Both the position numbers and the translations under genes were made by a program. From G963674955 sp963674955 (GTDB taxonomy: Bacteria; Desulfobacterota; Desulfovibrionia; Desulfovibrionales; Desulfovibrionaceae): a stretch of DNA of 64,000 nt. The stretch lies in NCBI GenBank assembly GCA_963674955.2, contig CAXXKR010000004.1:1925861-1989860 (forward strand), read 5' to 3'. Of this stretch, positions 1-9,351 are shown piece after piece (the first letter of the stretch is position 1; the number at the start of each line of letters is the position of its first letter). The notes beneath the pieces were generated by a model. It searched no databases and was not told the DNA's origin. It was given only the letters and a program-made list of their open reading frames with translations.

Positions 1-267
1 CTCCTCTCCGGCCACTTCGAGGAATTCCATCTTCAGCACTTGGGAAAAATCGTATTTCAGGTATTTGTATTCACGAGGCAGAGCAGCAACCACCTGTGTG
101 GAAGGTCTAGGGTCCTTGACATACTTGATCTTGAACTGGTCGATGTACATGGCATTGGCTTTACCCTTCATATAGACGTATGCCCCGGCGCAAAGACCTT
201 TCCCCGGCAGCCATAGAATCAGGCATGCCGCCAGCAGGTCAAAGGATGGACAGGCGACCTGGGTGCC
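1..267 (-). CDS. Partial protein of unknown function, start unclear, 3' end outside window
   Basis: An open minus-strand frame runs off the left edge of the window. It reads ...AYVYMKGKANAMYIDQFKIK... and on to ...MEFLEVAGEE, with protein-like composition. It begins just after the GT2 gene at 273-1166, but the frame has an in-frame TAA near 268-270 and no ATG, GTG or TTG until an ATG at 171, which has no good ribosome binding site. Either the protein starts at 171, or the 5' part was lost or frameshifted. The segment weakly resembles a jelly-roll carbohydrate-binding fold, but this is only an impression. It would be the last visible gene of the polysaccharide operon. Confidence 0.35.
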
Positions 268-272
268 GCCCG

Positions 273-1166
273 TCAGCGGTTATCTTGAACATAGTCCTGC
301 CTCCCTCGTTCAAATGCCTCCTTGCATGCCAGGCGCAACCGCATTTCCCTGGAACACAACCCGACCATCGGAGTTGCCAGCAATCCCTTTATGACATTGA
401 CCATCACGCTTTGGGCCGAAGAAACGGGCGCAAATCCCAAGCTGGCAAAAATTTCGGGATACTGCTCCATCACTGTGCCCAGAGCGTACCCCACCTTGTA
501 TTCCCTGCCCACCAGTTGTTCAGGAGTTATGGGGTGATGATGTAGCGCTTTTGCCTCCCGGTTGAGCCCCATGAGGCATCCATTCTTGTGAAGCATGTAG
601 GCGAATGCCGTGTCCTCGAATGCGTACCGCTTGGCGGCAAAGGCCGCGTTGAACCCCCCCACTGCCCGGATGGCCTTGTGCTCAACGGCCAAGTTGGCGG
701 TGTACACGTAGAGATAGGATAGGTGGTCCGGGTCTTCCACCTTGTGGAACCCAAACTGCATGCCGTAAGTGTCCATGAACCGGATGACCCAATCACTGGC
801 AAGTTCCTCGGTCCATTCCAGCACGCCCTGGGAAAGATGGAATCCCCGGTCCAGGAATCGCTTGTGGGCGTGCAGCAGGTCGGGTTGCGGGAACACGTCA
901 TCGTCGATGAACAGGATCCGCTTACGGGTGGCGAGTCCAAGCCCGGTATCCCGAGCCACGCCTGGACCACTGTTTTCCTGATTGACCGCGTACAGGTTGG
1001 GGTGTTGCTGGGAGAATCGATCAAGCACCTGCTCTGTATTATCCGTGGATCCGTCATTAACCACGATGACCTCGCACCGGTCTGAGCAGTCCATGGCAAA
1101 GACATGATTCAGAGTCCGTTCCAGCACCGGCGCACGGTTGTAGGTAGGGGTGATGATGCTAAACAT
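273..1166 (-). CDS. Family 2 glycosyltransferase
   Basis: This is a 297-residue GT-A fold glycosyltransferase, predicted to transfer an activated sugar to the growing exopolysaccharide repeat unit at the inner membrane. The N-terminus starts with the GT2 signature (SIITPTYNR). It has the nucleotide-binding NDGS at residues 37-40 and the metal-binding acidic DDD motif at 88-90. An ED pair in the segment reading AFEDTAFAYML is a candidate catalytic base. The start overlaps the end of the upstream GT2 gene by 8 bases, which indicates translational coupling in the polysaccharide operon. Sugar specificity cannot be read from the sequence. Confidence 0.88.
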   Translation of the reverse strand: MFSIITPTYNRAPVLERTLNHVFAMDCSDRCEVIVVNDGSTDNTEQVLDRFSQQHPNLYAVNQENSGPGVARDTGLGLATRKRILFIDDDVFPQPDLLHAHKRFLDRGFHLSQGVLEWTEELASDWVIRFMDTYGMQFGFHKVEDPDHLSYLYVYTANLAVEHKAIRAVGGFNAAFAAKRYAFEDTAFAYMLHKNGCLMGLNREAKALHHHPITPEQLVGREYKVGYALGTVMEQYPEIFASLGFAPVSSAQSVMVNVIKGLLATPMVGLCSREMRLRLACKEAFERGRQDYVQDNR

Positions 1167-2052
1167 GGCCCGCTCCGAAACGGCAATACTCCAGATACCG
1201 CGAGTCGCGATTTTTGATGGCCTTGAGCCCGTAGAGGATGACGATCATCCCCCGCCAAGCCAGGACGTGCAACGGGCCGTAATGCTTGCGCATATAAAGG
1301 TGCAGGCTACGCAGGTGCTGGAGAATAAGTTTGTGAAAATCAGTGAAATATTGGTCCGCGCTGTACTTTTCCAGGTGAGTAATGACGGCGTCATGTACGT
1401 AATGTACGGGATACCCGGCCTTGCGTGCCCGGTGGCAAAGGTCCACCTCCTCGCAGTAAAGAAAATAGTCCTCATCGAACCCGTCCAAAGCCTCGAAGAC
1501 ATCACGCCGGAACATCATGGCCGCACCAATGAGGGAATCCACCGGACGGGTGGAGTCGTGATCCCAGTCGCCGTAATACGGGCTGCCGAAAAAGCGGTGC
1601 TTGGGAAAACGAAAGGCCAGGGCGGAATGTTCCAGAAATTCCGTGGTTAGGGAATGGAAAGACCGCGCCGCGCCAAAGTGTAACTTCCCATTTTTGTCCA
1701 GCACCTTGGGTCCGACACCACCCACCTCTGGATGCGCGTCCAGGTAGCTTACAAGGATGGCCGTGGCATAATTGTTCATGCGGGTATCGGGATTGAAAAA
1801 GAAAAGATACCGCCCGGAACTCGCAGCCGCTCCCAAGTTGCATCCGGCCCCGAAACCGCGGTTTTCCGAATTGTGAATCAAGGTGATACCGGGCTCATTT
1901 TCCAATTTGGCTACACCTTGGGCCGAGGCGTTGTCCACTACGATAATCTCCCATGATACGCCCATGCCTTGTTCACGCACTGTGGCCACTGAGGCGAGCA
2001 CCTGTTCCTCAGAGTTCCAGTTGACGTAGATGATGGATACGTCACAAGTCAT
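1159..2052 (-). CDS. Family 2 glycosyltransferase, rhamnosyltransferase-like
   Basis: This 297-residue protein belongs to the GT2 branch that contains rhamnosyltransferases (COG1216 type). Visible motifs are VSIIYVNWNS at the N-terminus, VVDNAS near residues 38-43, NRGFGAGCN at 64-72, and NPDT at 87-90, the metal/nucleotide-binding equivalent of DXD. A conserved FDEDYFLYCEEVDLC segment supplies the ED acceptor motif typical of this subfamily. It overlaps both neighbouring genes by a few bases and probably adds one sugar to the lipid-linked repeat unit in the cytoplasm. Rhamnose as donor is only a guess from subfamily resemblance. Confidence 0.88.
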   Translation of the reverse strand: MTCDVSIIYVNWNSEEQVLASVATVREQGMGVSWEIIVVDNASAQGVAKLENEPGITLIHNSENRGFGAGCNLGAAASSGRYLFFFNPDTRMNNYATAILVSYLDAHPEVGGVGPKVLDKNGKLHFGAARSFHSLTTEFLEHSALAFRFPKHRFFGSPYYGDWDHDSTRPVDSLIGAAMMFRRDVFEALDGFDEDYFLYCEEVDLCHRARKAGYPVHYVHDAVITHLEKYSADQYFTDFHKLILQHLRSLHLYMRKHYGPLHVLAWRGMIVILYGLKAIKNRDSRYLEYCRFGAGHV

Positions 2053-3232
2053 GGCTGCCCCCGGATGTTGAATAAAGGGCTTCCAGGGCCGTGATCATGC
2101 CTGTGGGCGAAAAAGTGGTAAGGCAGTACTCCCTCCCGCTGTTTCCCATTGCGCAACACTTTTTCCTGTTATCTAGGAGGGTCTCCAGGTGGCCTGCCAG
2201 AGCGAGGGCGTCCCCACAGGGGAAAAGGTATCCGGTCTGGCCGTGGACCACACATTCGCGCACGCCGGGCACATCGCTGCCCACCACGGGCTTTTTCAGA
2301 GCCATGGCCTCCAGCAGGACGTAGGGTAGCCCCTCCCGCCGGGTGGAAAGCACCACCATGGAGGAAAGTTCAATGAGATCGCGCACGTCGTTCCGCCACC
2401 CCAGGAATCGGACGCGATCTGCCAAGCGGTGGCGGGTGACGGCTGCTTCCATCTTGGGTCGCAACTCACCGTCTCCGGCCAGGAGGATTACGAAGTCTGA
2501 CCGTTTCCTAGCCAGCAGAGCCGCGGCCTCCACCAGGGTAGGCATGTCCTTTTGCGTTTCGAACCGGGCAAGGGAGAGGATGATACCGGTGTCGGGCGGA
2601 ATGTTCAGCTCTCGGGCAAGGGGCGCGGTGTCGGTTGCGGCGTGTGTCCGGCACAGGTCGTAGGGCACGGCCTGATTCACCTGGAGCACGGAGGTGCGGG
2701 CACCGAACAGAACTGACAGATCCTCCCATTCGGACCGGGAGACCGCAATGATGTGGTCGTAGATCTGGGACAGTGTACGCTCCGCCAAAGCGAAAATGCT
2801 TCGCTCGATGCCGGTTCTGGTAGCGAAAAATGGCAAGTGTGGGGTGTACAGGGTCAGGGCGGGATGCCACAGCCGCATGGCCACACTGCCAGCAATGCCC
2901 GCCGTTGAGCTGTGGGTGTGCAGCACGTCAGGTCGAACCAGACGCATGATCCGGGCCAACTGGAAGCCCGCTAACAGGGTGCGGAAGGGAGACAGGCGGG
3001 AGGGAGTATCCACCACGTGGGAGGTGAGCCCCTCCCTGGCAAAGAAGGTGTGATAGTCATCCATGTCGTCGGTAATATAGGCCGTCTGCTCTTTAGCCGG
3101 GAACGCCCCCACCACACGGAATCTATCGTGATCTATGCGGCGGACGAAATCTTCGATGTGCCTTCGGACCCCGCCGGGAGAAACGGTGTGGATGAGCACG
3201 GTTAGGCGCGGATCGGGCCGGGGAGCGGTCAT
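2042..3232 (-). CDS. Family 4 glycosyltransferase
   Basis: This is a 396-residue GT-B fold retaining glycosyltransferase. The N-terminal acceptor domain has the glycine-rich loop HTVSPGGVRRHI, and a HTHSS motif follows. The C-terminal donor domain carries the E-x7-E nucleotide-sugar signature in the segment REGLPYVLLEAMALKKPVV. The start ATG overlaps the stop of the upstream polymerase gene in an ATGA arrangement, so translation is coupled. It acts at the cytoplasmic face of the membrane in assembly of the polysaccharide repeat unit. The linkage and sugar are not predictable. Confidence 0.88.
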   Translation of the reverse strand: MTAPRPDPRLTVLIHTVSPGGVRRHIEDFVRRIDHDRFRVVGAFPAKEQTAYITDDMDDYHTFFAREGLTSHVVDTPSRLSPFRTLLAGFQLARIMRLVRPDVLHTHSSTAGIAGSVAMRLWHPALTLYTPHLPFFATRTGIERSIFALAERTLSQIYDHIIAVSRSEWEDLSVLFGARTSVLQVNQAVPYDLCRTHAATDTAPLARELNIPPDTGIILSLARFETQKDMPTLVEAAALLARKRSDFVILLAGDGELRPKMEAAVTRHRLADRVRFLGWRNDVRDLIELSSMVVLSTRREGLPYVLLEAMALKKPVVGSDVPGVRECVVHGQTGYLFPCGDALALAGHLETLLDNRKKCCAMGNSGREYCLTTFSPTGMITALEALYSTSGGSHDL

Positions 3233-4650
3233 GTGGCCTCCCCGGAGGTTCGGCTGAGGGCAAACCCCATGCCTGCAACGATAAAAAAAAGTTTGGATGC
3301 CTTGGCAAAGAGCTGGACATCGGCTAGCAGCCCGGCAAAAAAATAGATCAGAAGGGCGTGGATGATGACCTGTTGACGTAGACCGCTGGCCGGGTCTTTC
3401 GGGACTGCCTGGCGGCGGGCGGAAATCACCCTGGAGACGATGGCCGCATAAAGGCCGATCAGGGCGGTCACGCCTAGAAGTCCCTGCTCCACCATGGTGG
3501 TCAGGATGACATTGTCCGCCACGAAGAGTTGGTGGATGTCCAGCCCCGGCGGCGGGGTGGCCGTGTGCACGAAGTCGAGATAATTGTTTTCGAAGTTCAT
3601 GTGCCCGCAGCCAAAAGGAAAATGTTCCACGAACATGTTCAACCCGATCTTCCAGTAAAACAACCTGTTGTACAGATTGGTGGGATCGAATATACGCCGC
3701 CCGAAGGGGGTGTCCTCCATTGCAAAGTACACAGTGACCAACGCTAGCGCGCCGGTCACGGCCAGGATTGGAGCATACCGTCTGAACATTTTGAAATTAC
3801 ACAGAAAAAAACTCATTGCCAGGGCGATCCATACGCCGCGGGTGTAGTTGACGACTATACCGCCGAGCACGAACAGCACTAGGCCATATCCCAGCAACGG
3901 CGGGGACTTGCGCACGGAGTAAAAGACAAACGGCAATCCCATGGCAATGAAGGTTCCCGCTTCCGAGGGGTGGAAAAACATGGCGTAAGGACGGTAGAAC
4001 GCACCTGTCACCCGGTGCATCTCCGGGTCGAGGTACTTAAATTCCTCCAGGAAATGCTTGGCCAGTTTGGTAATGATCGGATTGGTCTGAAAGGCCACCT
4101 CGCAGTAGAGGTACGCTGTGATGCATACTGTGGTGGCTGCTATGAAACGAAAAAACAGGTCCGCGTTGTCCTCCGTGGTCTCGTTTAAAAACACGAAGTA
4201 GAACAGAAAGCCGAGCACGAAAGTCTCGGCAAAATTACGGCCTGCGGCCTCGGCTACAGGTTCCAGCATGAAGGACATGGCCGCTGCCGCAAGGAAAACA
4301 ACCATGGTAAACAGCACCTTGGGATCGCCTAGGCGGAACCGTTTATTCTCCATGAACATGTATGCCATGACCATGTACACGAGGTAGAGAAGCACGCCGT
4401 CGTCGCCGTAGAGCTTGGGCAGGCCGGGGATTGCCCGGACACTGAAAAAGAAGGGAGAAAGCCCGATGAGGGCGATGAGCATGCCCAGCACGAAATTGGA
4501 ATACCGGGTCATGACGAAAAGGCCGATGCAACCAAGCACCACTGCTGTGAGCAAGACAATGCCCTTGAAGCCGAGTAGCGTCATGGCCAAGCAATAGACT
4601 AGGGCAAACCCGCCTGCGGCATGGGGAGAGAGGTCCGTGGAATCTCTCAT
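3229..4650 (-). CDS. O-antigen polymerase/ligase-like membrane protein (Wzy/WaaL family)
   Basis: This is a polytopic membrane protein with about 10-12 hydrophobic segments and one large hydrophilic loop between later helices (around HTATPPPGLDIHQLFVADN), as in Wzy polymerases and WaaL ligases. I place the start at 4650, not at the upstream 4719. This start overlaps the flippase stop (ATGA) and has a purine-rich GAGAGG upstream, giving 473 residues beginning MRDSTDLSP. Next to a Wzx-type flippase and glycosyltransferases, the likely role is periplasmic polymerisation of flipped lipid-linked repeat units. A ligase role cannot be excluded from sequence alone. Confidence 0.82.
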   Translation of the reverse strand: MRDSTDLSPHAAGGFALVYCLAMTLLGFKGIVLLTAVVLGCIGLFVMTRYSNFVLGMLIALIGLSPFFFSVRAIPGLPKLYGDDGVLLYLVYMVMAYMFMENKRFRLGDPKVLFTMVVFLAAAAMSFMLEPVAEAAGRNFAETFVLGFLFYFVFLNETTEDNADLFFRFIAATTVCITAYLYCEVAFQTNPIITKLAKHFLEEFKYLDPEMHRVTGAFYRPYAMFFHPSEAGTFIAMGLPFVFYSVRKSPPLLGYGLVLFVLGGIVVNYTRGVWIALAMSFFLCNFKMFRRYAPILAVTGALALVTVYFAMEDTPFGRRIFDPTNLYNRLFYWKIGLNMFVEHFPFGCGHMNFENNYLDFVHTATPPPGLDIHQLFVADNVILTTMVEQGLLGVTALIGLYAAIVSRVISARRQAVPKDPASGLRQQVIIHALLIYFFAGLLADVQLFAKASKLFFIVAGMGFALSRTSGEAT

Positions 4651-5921
4651 GGAGCCTCTCCCGCTGTGGCTATGATAGGAGATGTGAAGGGGTCGAGCAA
4701 TTTGAGGAGCACGAGGCATAGCCCGACTTCACTTAACAGGGTGGCTAGGGCCGCCCCTTGAATGCCCAGCCAAGGGATAAGCACCAAATTCAGGCTGATG
4801 TTCAGTCCCAGTACTGGGATGGCAGCCTTGAACAGCCGGGGAATCCGGTCTGTGGCTACGGCGTATATGGCGAACATGGTGTTCATGTAAATCAGCGGCA
4901 GAGTCGGCACCAGACATAGCAGAGCGTTCTGTGCCTTGACATACTCCGGCTTGAAAAAGGCGAGGATGTCCACCCGCCAGATAGCCACGGGCAGGGAAAA
5001 GGCAAAGAAGATGGCCACCGCGCCCAGTAGCAGGACACCGGGCCGCAATCGCGATGAATCGCGGCTCATGGCTGGGAAGATGGCCGTGATATAGCCGGAA
5101 AACAGGGAGATGAAAAATTCGAAAATTTTGTAGGCCGTAAGGTAGAAGCCGGTCTCCTTCATGCCCAGCATCTTGGAGAGCATGAAGATGTCCACCCGGA
5201 AATAGATCACGGCCAGCACCTCCACCCCGAACATCCAGGACGAGGCAGAGAGCAACCCCCTGGCCTGGTCCTGGGCGAGGCGCAAACGGGCGGCTCCGCG
5301 TTCGGAGCAGTAAAGCCAGCCGGGAATGGCGACCCTGACCAGCCCTGCCCCCAAAAACGAGGCCAGGAAAACGTCGAAGGGAATCGCGCCCGCCCAGGCC
5401 AGGCAGGCAAAGATGAGCAGAACTACGCGCTCCGCACACTGGCCGATGGCCGGTATGGCCATACGTTCAAGAGCGGTGAAATGGCTCTCGAGGCTGCGGC
5501 CCAGGGCGGACAGGGGCAGGTAGGCGAAAAAGCTGAACAGCGCCCAATTTCCAACGCCCAAGTCGCCGCTGTAGAACAGATGCAAGCCAGCCAGGCAGAG
5601 AGCATAGGCCACCAGGGAGGTGCATGCCTTCATAAGCAGGGAGGTCTCAAAAAACGGGGTGGACGGATCCCTCGCCAACCGGCGGATGACCACTTTGTCG
5701 AAACCGAGGTTTGCCAGGAGTTCGGCCATGAGTACGCTGGTCAGGCAGACCGCGTACACGCCCATCTGGTAGCCGGTGAATGCCCGAACCATGATCAGAA
5801 ACTGCACGTAGGCCACCATTTTGGCCAGCATGGCCGAGCCCATGAGCCAAGCTGTGTTGCCCAGAATTCGTTGTTGGCTTCCCCTGCTGGTCGGGGGTGG
5901 TGTGGCGGCGGGTTGCGTCAT
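4647..5921 (-). CDS. Wzx-type polysaccharide flippase
   Basis: This protein of about 424 residues has roughly 12-14 hydrophobic helices and the organisation of the MOP superfamily (polysaccharide transport, RfbX/Wzx). The N-terminal helix pattern ILGNTAWLMGSAMLAKM is typical of the family. It should flip undecaprenyl-pyrophosphate-linked repeat units across the inner membrane. I chose the ATG at 5921 (MTQPAATPP) because AGGA lies about 8 bases upstream and it follows the preceding stop by 2 bases. A longer reading would begin inside the acyltransferase gene. With the adjacent polymerase it forms the core of a Wzx/Wzy-type pathway. Confidence 0.87.
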   Translation of the reverse strand: MTQPAATPPPTSRGSQQRILGNTAWLMGSAMLAKMVAYVQFLIMVRAFTGYQMGVYAVCLTSVLMAELLANLGFDKVVIRRLARDPSTPFFETSLLMKACTSLVAYALCLAGLHLFYSGDLGVGNWALFSFFAYLPLSALGRSLESHFTALERMAIPAIGQCAERVVLLIFACLAWAGAIPFDVFLASFLGAGLVRVAIPGWLYCSERGAARLRLAQDQARGLLSASSWMFGVEVLAVIYFRVDIFMLSKMLGMKETGFYLTAYKIFEFFISLFSGYITAIFPAMSRDSSRLRPGVLLLGAVAIFFAFSLPVAIWRVDILAFFKPEYVKAQNALLCLVPTLPLIYMNTMFAIYAVATDRIPRLFKAAIPVLGLNISLNLVLIPWLGIQGAALATLLSEVGLCLVLLKLLDPFTSPIIATAGEAP

Positions 5922-5923
5922 GA

Positions 5924-6529
5924 TTAATCCTGCGGAGGAGCGGACCACTTCCCGGTTTCGGGATCGAGCCGCCGCCTTACTCTGGCCGGATTACCGCTGG
6001 CAAAGCTAAAGGGCGGGATGTCCCGCGTGACCACGGCATTGGCCGCTATGAAGCAGTGCTCGCCGATGGTCACACCCGGCGCGATAACACACCCCACGGC
6101 TACCATCGTGTTCCTGCCTATGGTCACAGGATGCGCGTTGGTGGGCGGGGCGTGAACAATGGGCCCGTCCGGGTGGCGATAGTCGTGGTTGTGGTCCACG
6201 ATGGTGGAATTCCTGCCTATGGCCACTCCCTGCCCGATGGTGATGTTTTCAGTAGCGGAAATTTGCACGTTGTCCATGATCGTGGCGTGGTCGCCGATAT
6301 CGATGGTGCCAGAAAAGGAGCGTCCTCCCCACTGCGTGACCGCATTAAGCCAGACGCCCGGGCGTACTTGGACGTTTTCTCCCATGGAAATTCGGTTCGG
6401 GTTGTCGAATCGGGACGCGTAATAGAGGATGCTTCCCTTGCCCAGAGAGGCAAAGGAGCTTGCAGCCAGCCGTGTATACAAGCGGGCCGTCCATCTGTGG
6501 AATTTGTCGTGCAGTTTCAGGAAATCCAT
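5924..6529 (-). CDS. Hexapeptide-repeat acyltransferase (WcaF/Maa-like)
   Basis: The protein has 201 residues, most of them imperfect hexapeptide repeats ([LIV]-G-x4) that build a left-handed beta-helix. Repeats such as VTIGRNTMVAVGCVIAPGV and VTIGEHCFIAANAVVTRDI precede the SGNPARV closure typical of sugar O-acetyltransferases. It probably acetylates a sugar of the exopolysaccharide using acetyl-CoA. The gene sits 4 bases downstream of a second acyltransferase and directly before the flippase, so it is part of the same operon. Donor and acceptor are inferred from family and context only. Confidence 0.85.
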   Translation of the reverse strand: MDFLKLHDKFHRWTARLYTRLAASSFASLGKGSILYYASRFDNPNRISMGENVQVRPGVWLNAVTQWGGRSFSGTIDIGDHATIMDNVQISATENITIGQGVAIGRNSTIVDHNHDYRHPDGPIVHAPPTNAHPVTIGRNTMVAVGCVIAPGVTIGEHCFIAANAVVTRDIPPFSFASGNPARVRRRLDPETGKWSAPPQD

Positions 6530-6533
6530 GCGG

Positions 6534-7193
6534 TTACCCCACGGGCAGTTTGTCGTAGTCCCAGGTCACGTTTTCCTTGATCGCTTTGGCGGGGCTGCCC
6601 ACGGCCAGACAGTTGGCGTGCAGGTCCCGGGTAACGACAGAGCGTAGCCCCACGGTGGTGTGCGCGCCGATATTCACCCCCTTGAGCACCATGACCTCCT
6701 TGCCGATCCAGGCATGCTCACCGATGGTGATGTTGCCGGGCGGATTGATGCGTTTGCCCGTTTTCAAGTCCACTATGGAGTGGGAGTCTGAGGTGCGTAG
6801 GTCGCACCCTTCGCTCAAGCCCACTCGCGGACCCACGTCCACCACGCTACCGTCCTCCACAGCGGAGATAGTCGCGTTGTTGGCCAAACATCCATCCCCT
6901 ATGCGGATGTGGCAATTGTTGTCTTCAAAGTGCATACGGCTTTTATACAACCACGCCTTGTCACCAATGACCAGTTCATGGCCGTTGCCCTGCATCTTCA
7001 CATGTAGCCCTTCGACTATGGTTCCGTTATGGAATCGGATGGTGTTGTTGCTGCCGCGTATGTCAATGCGCAGACCGCGCACGATGCTGTCCCCGAGATC
7101 TATCATGTTGCCTGTACCGCGAATCCGTTTGCGAATCTCCAATAGCCGTCGGATACGGTGGTATATTTTTTTGATCGTGTGCATGCAATCCAT
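6534..7193 (-). CDS. Hexapeptide-repeat acyltransferase with basic N-terminus
   Basis: The start at 7193 (MDCMHTIKKIYHR) has GGGAG about 8 bases upstream and gives 219 residues. The N-terminus is strongly basic (KKIYHRIRRLLEIRKRIRG), followed by beta-helix repeats and the C-terminal pattern NITIGEHAWIGKEVMVLKGV and VVTRDLHANCLAVGSPAKAI. It belongs to the left-handed beta-helix acyltransferases and probably adds acetyl or another acyl group to the polysaccharide. Two such enzymes in tandem suggest two acylation positions. It lies between the chain-length protein and the WcaF-like enzyme in the minus-strand operon. Confidence 0.82.
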   Translation of the reverse strand: MDCMHTIKKIYHRIRRLLEIRKRIRGTGNMIDLGDSIVRGLRIDIRGSNNTIRFHNGTIVEGLHVKMQGNGHELVIGDKAWLYKSRMHFEDNNCHIRIGDGCLANNATISAVEDGSVVDVGPRVGLSEGCDLRTSDSHSIVDLKTGKRINPPGNITIGEHAWIGKEVMVLKGVNIGAHTTVGLRSVVTRDLHANCLAVGSPAKAIKENVTWDYDKLPVG

Positions 7194-7223
7194 GGTGTAA
7201 ACTCCCAAAAACAATAGTTGTTC

Positions 7224-9294
7224 TTAAACGTACTTGTACAAGAACCGAGGAATGTAGAAGCGCCGCTTGTTGAGTACGAACGAGATGGAGTCCAGCCCGT
7301 ATTGCTTGAGCAGGCCTATGTTGTATTTGATGACCACCATTTTGGTTCGTTCCGCCTCCACTAGGAAGACCACCCGGTCCACGTGGTTGTTCAGGAAGAC
7401 CAGATCCACGGAGTCGTTTACGGGCGGGATGTTGCAGAAGACGTAGTCATACTTCTTCCGCAGCTCGATTAAGGGGCTGTACTTGCCCTCCAGGTCTTCG
7501 TATTTGTTCTGCCCTTTTCCCTTGTATTGGAGATAGTCCACCTGGCCAATGGCCTTTTGCCTAAACTTGCCGTCCATGATCTGTGTTTCTTTTCCTTTTT
7601 TATTGGCGAGACGCGAGGAAACATAGTCCACAAAGGCGACCTTCTTGTTTTGGCTGTAGGCCAGAAACGCGGCTAGGTTGTAGGCCACGGTGGTGCCCCC
7701 TTCCAGGGGACGGGAGCGGCCTATGAGAAAAACCTTGTCGTCCGAGCCGTCCAGGGTGAGGTTGATGGCCAACCGCTGAAAATCCTTGATGTGGTTCTTG
7801 TAGAATTTTGTGTTTGTTCCGGCTTTTTCCATGTCCGGGGATTCGTCCAGGCCCAAGGTGGCCACGGGGCGCTGGCCAAAAACGCGTTCGATATCGTCGG
7901 GTTTGTTCACGCCGCTGCCCGTCATGTTAAGAACCATCAGGATTAATACGTTGCCTGCCAGCAAGAAAACCACGGCAAAGACGAGGACCTTTTTCTTGTG
8001 GGGCTTGGTGGGGATGGGGTTCAGGGAAGGCGGCTCCACAATGGAGAGATTGGTCACGTTCAAATCCTGGCTGACGTTGCTCAGGTCACTTTCCAAGAAG
8101 CCGTCGTAATATTTTTCATATGTGATTTTGGCCAGATTCAAATCCTTTTTGAGCAGGGTAAATCGCTGGTAGCTATGGGCGGTCTGGGAGAGTTCCCTGT
8201 CTAGGGCGTCCAATTCAGCCTCCAGGGTGTAGATTTTGCCCTTCTCGCCAGCCACCGTAGTCTTGAGGTCAACGATGGACTGGTCTAGGTCCCAGTAGTT
8301 GCTGTTTTTGCGGCTGTCCACGGAATCTACGATGCGTTGGGGCTCCTCGGCGATCATTTTTTTCAGGGTTTCGATTTCCTTGTCTATGTCCACGATCAGA
8401 CGGCTGTCTCCGGTGTATTTCTGGCCGAGGTTCTGCTTTTCCAGCCTGGACTCGTTGAGCTTGCTCTGGAGCCTTTCTCGGCGGTCGTTGAGCACCTCCA
8501 CCGTGTTGTATTTTTCATACGGTGTTATGTCCGTGATCTCCTTGAGGGAGGTCTGGAGCTTTTGCAGATGGTACTGGTGCTCGGCCCGTGTGTTGGCGAT
8601 GGTGGTGAGTAGCTGGTTGCGCTTTTCCACCAGCATTTCAATCTGTCTTTCGTCATATATCTTGTGCTTGTCGATAAAAGCGGTGTATTCGGCTAGGGCC
8701 TTGTCGTATTTTTCGCGGGATTCCCGGAGCTTAAAGTCTATGAGCCCGGTCTCGTTCTTGTTCTTGTATACGTCGATGTGGTGGGCGATATAGTGGTCTA
8801 TAAGGATGGACAACACCTTTTGGGCCACCAAGGGGTCCGGAAAATCAAAAGATACGGAAAGGGCGTCGGAATCGTATAGGGTCTCCACAGTGTGATTATC
8901 CCGGATATACTTGCGCATCAGGACAGCGGTGTCCTGCGGCGGGCTTGCCGCCGTCCTGACCCACATCACCGTCCACGATGCTTTCTGCCAGGCCTTTGTC
9001 CATGATCTCCTTGACCGCCGAGTCCAGCACGCGCTGGCTTTCGAAGATGGTCTGCTCGTTTTTCAATTCCTGTTCTCGCCGGGTCACGTAGACGTTTTTA
9101 CCGGAGTTCATGAACTGGAGGCTTCCCATCTGCTCCTGGCCGAGCCGGATCAGAATCTGAGCCTGTGATGTGTAAATTTTCTTGGCCCATTTGACGTAGC
9201 CTAGGGTGAACACCACCACCACCACGCTGAAGACGATGACAGCCAAGCGGTGCTTGAACAAGAGTTCGATGATATCACGCGGTGTCGTCTTCAT
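7224..9294 (-). CDS. Wzc/GumC-like polysaccharide chain-length protein, interrupted by a frameshift near 8940
   Basis: Two overlapping frames, 8896-9294 (132 residues) and 7224-8969, together make one protein of about 690 residues. The first supplies an N-terminal transmembrane helix (VIVFSVVVVVFTLGYV) and the start of the Wzz domain. The second supplies the rest of the Wzz domain, long coiled coils, a second membrane helix preceded by PIPTKPHKKK, and a C-terminal ATPase-like domain. A one-base shift in the 8940-8960 region would join them. The ATPase domain is degenerate: the P-loop position reads RPLEGGTTVAYNLA, with no lysine where tyrosine kinases have GK[ST]. The C-terminus ends FYIPRFLYKYV, with three tyrosines. 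The likely role is control of chain length and export with the Wza-like lipoprotein, probably without autokinase activity. Confidence 0.8.
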
Positions 9295-9351
9295 GGACTT
9301 TTTCCTGTGTTTCGGTTTGGTTGCCCTGGCTTTGCCGGAAGCTGGTTGCGC

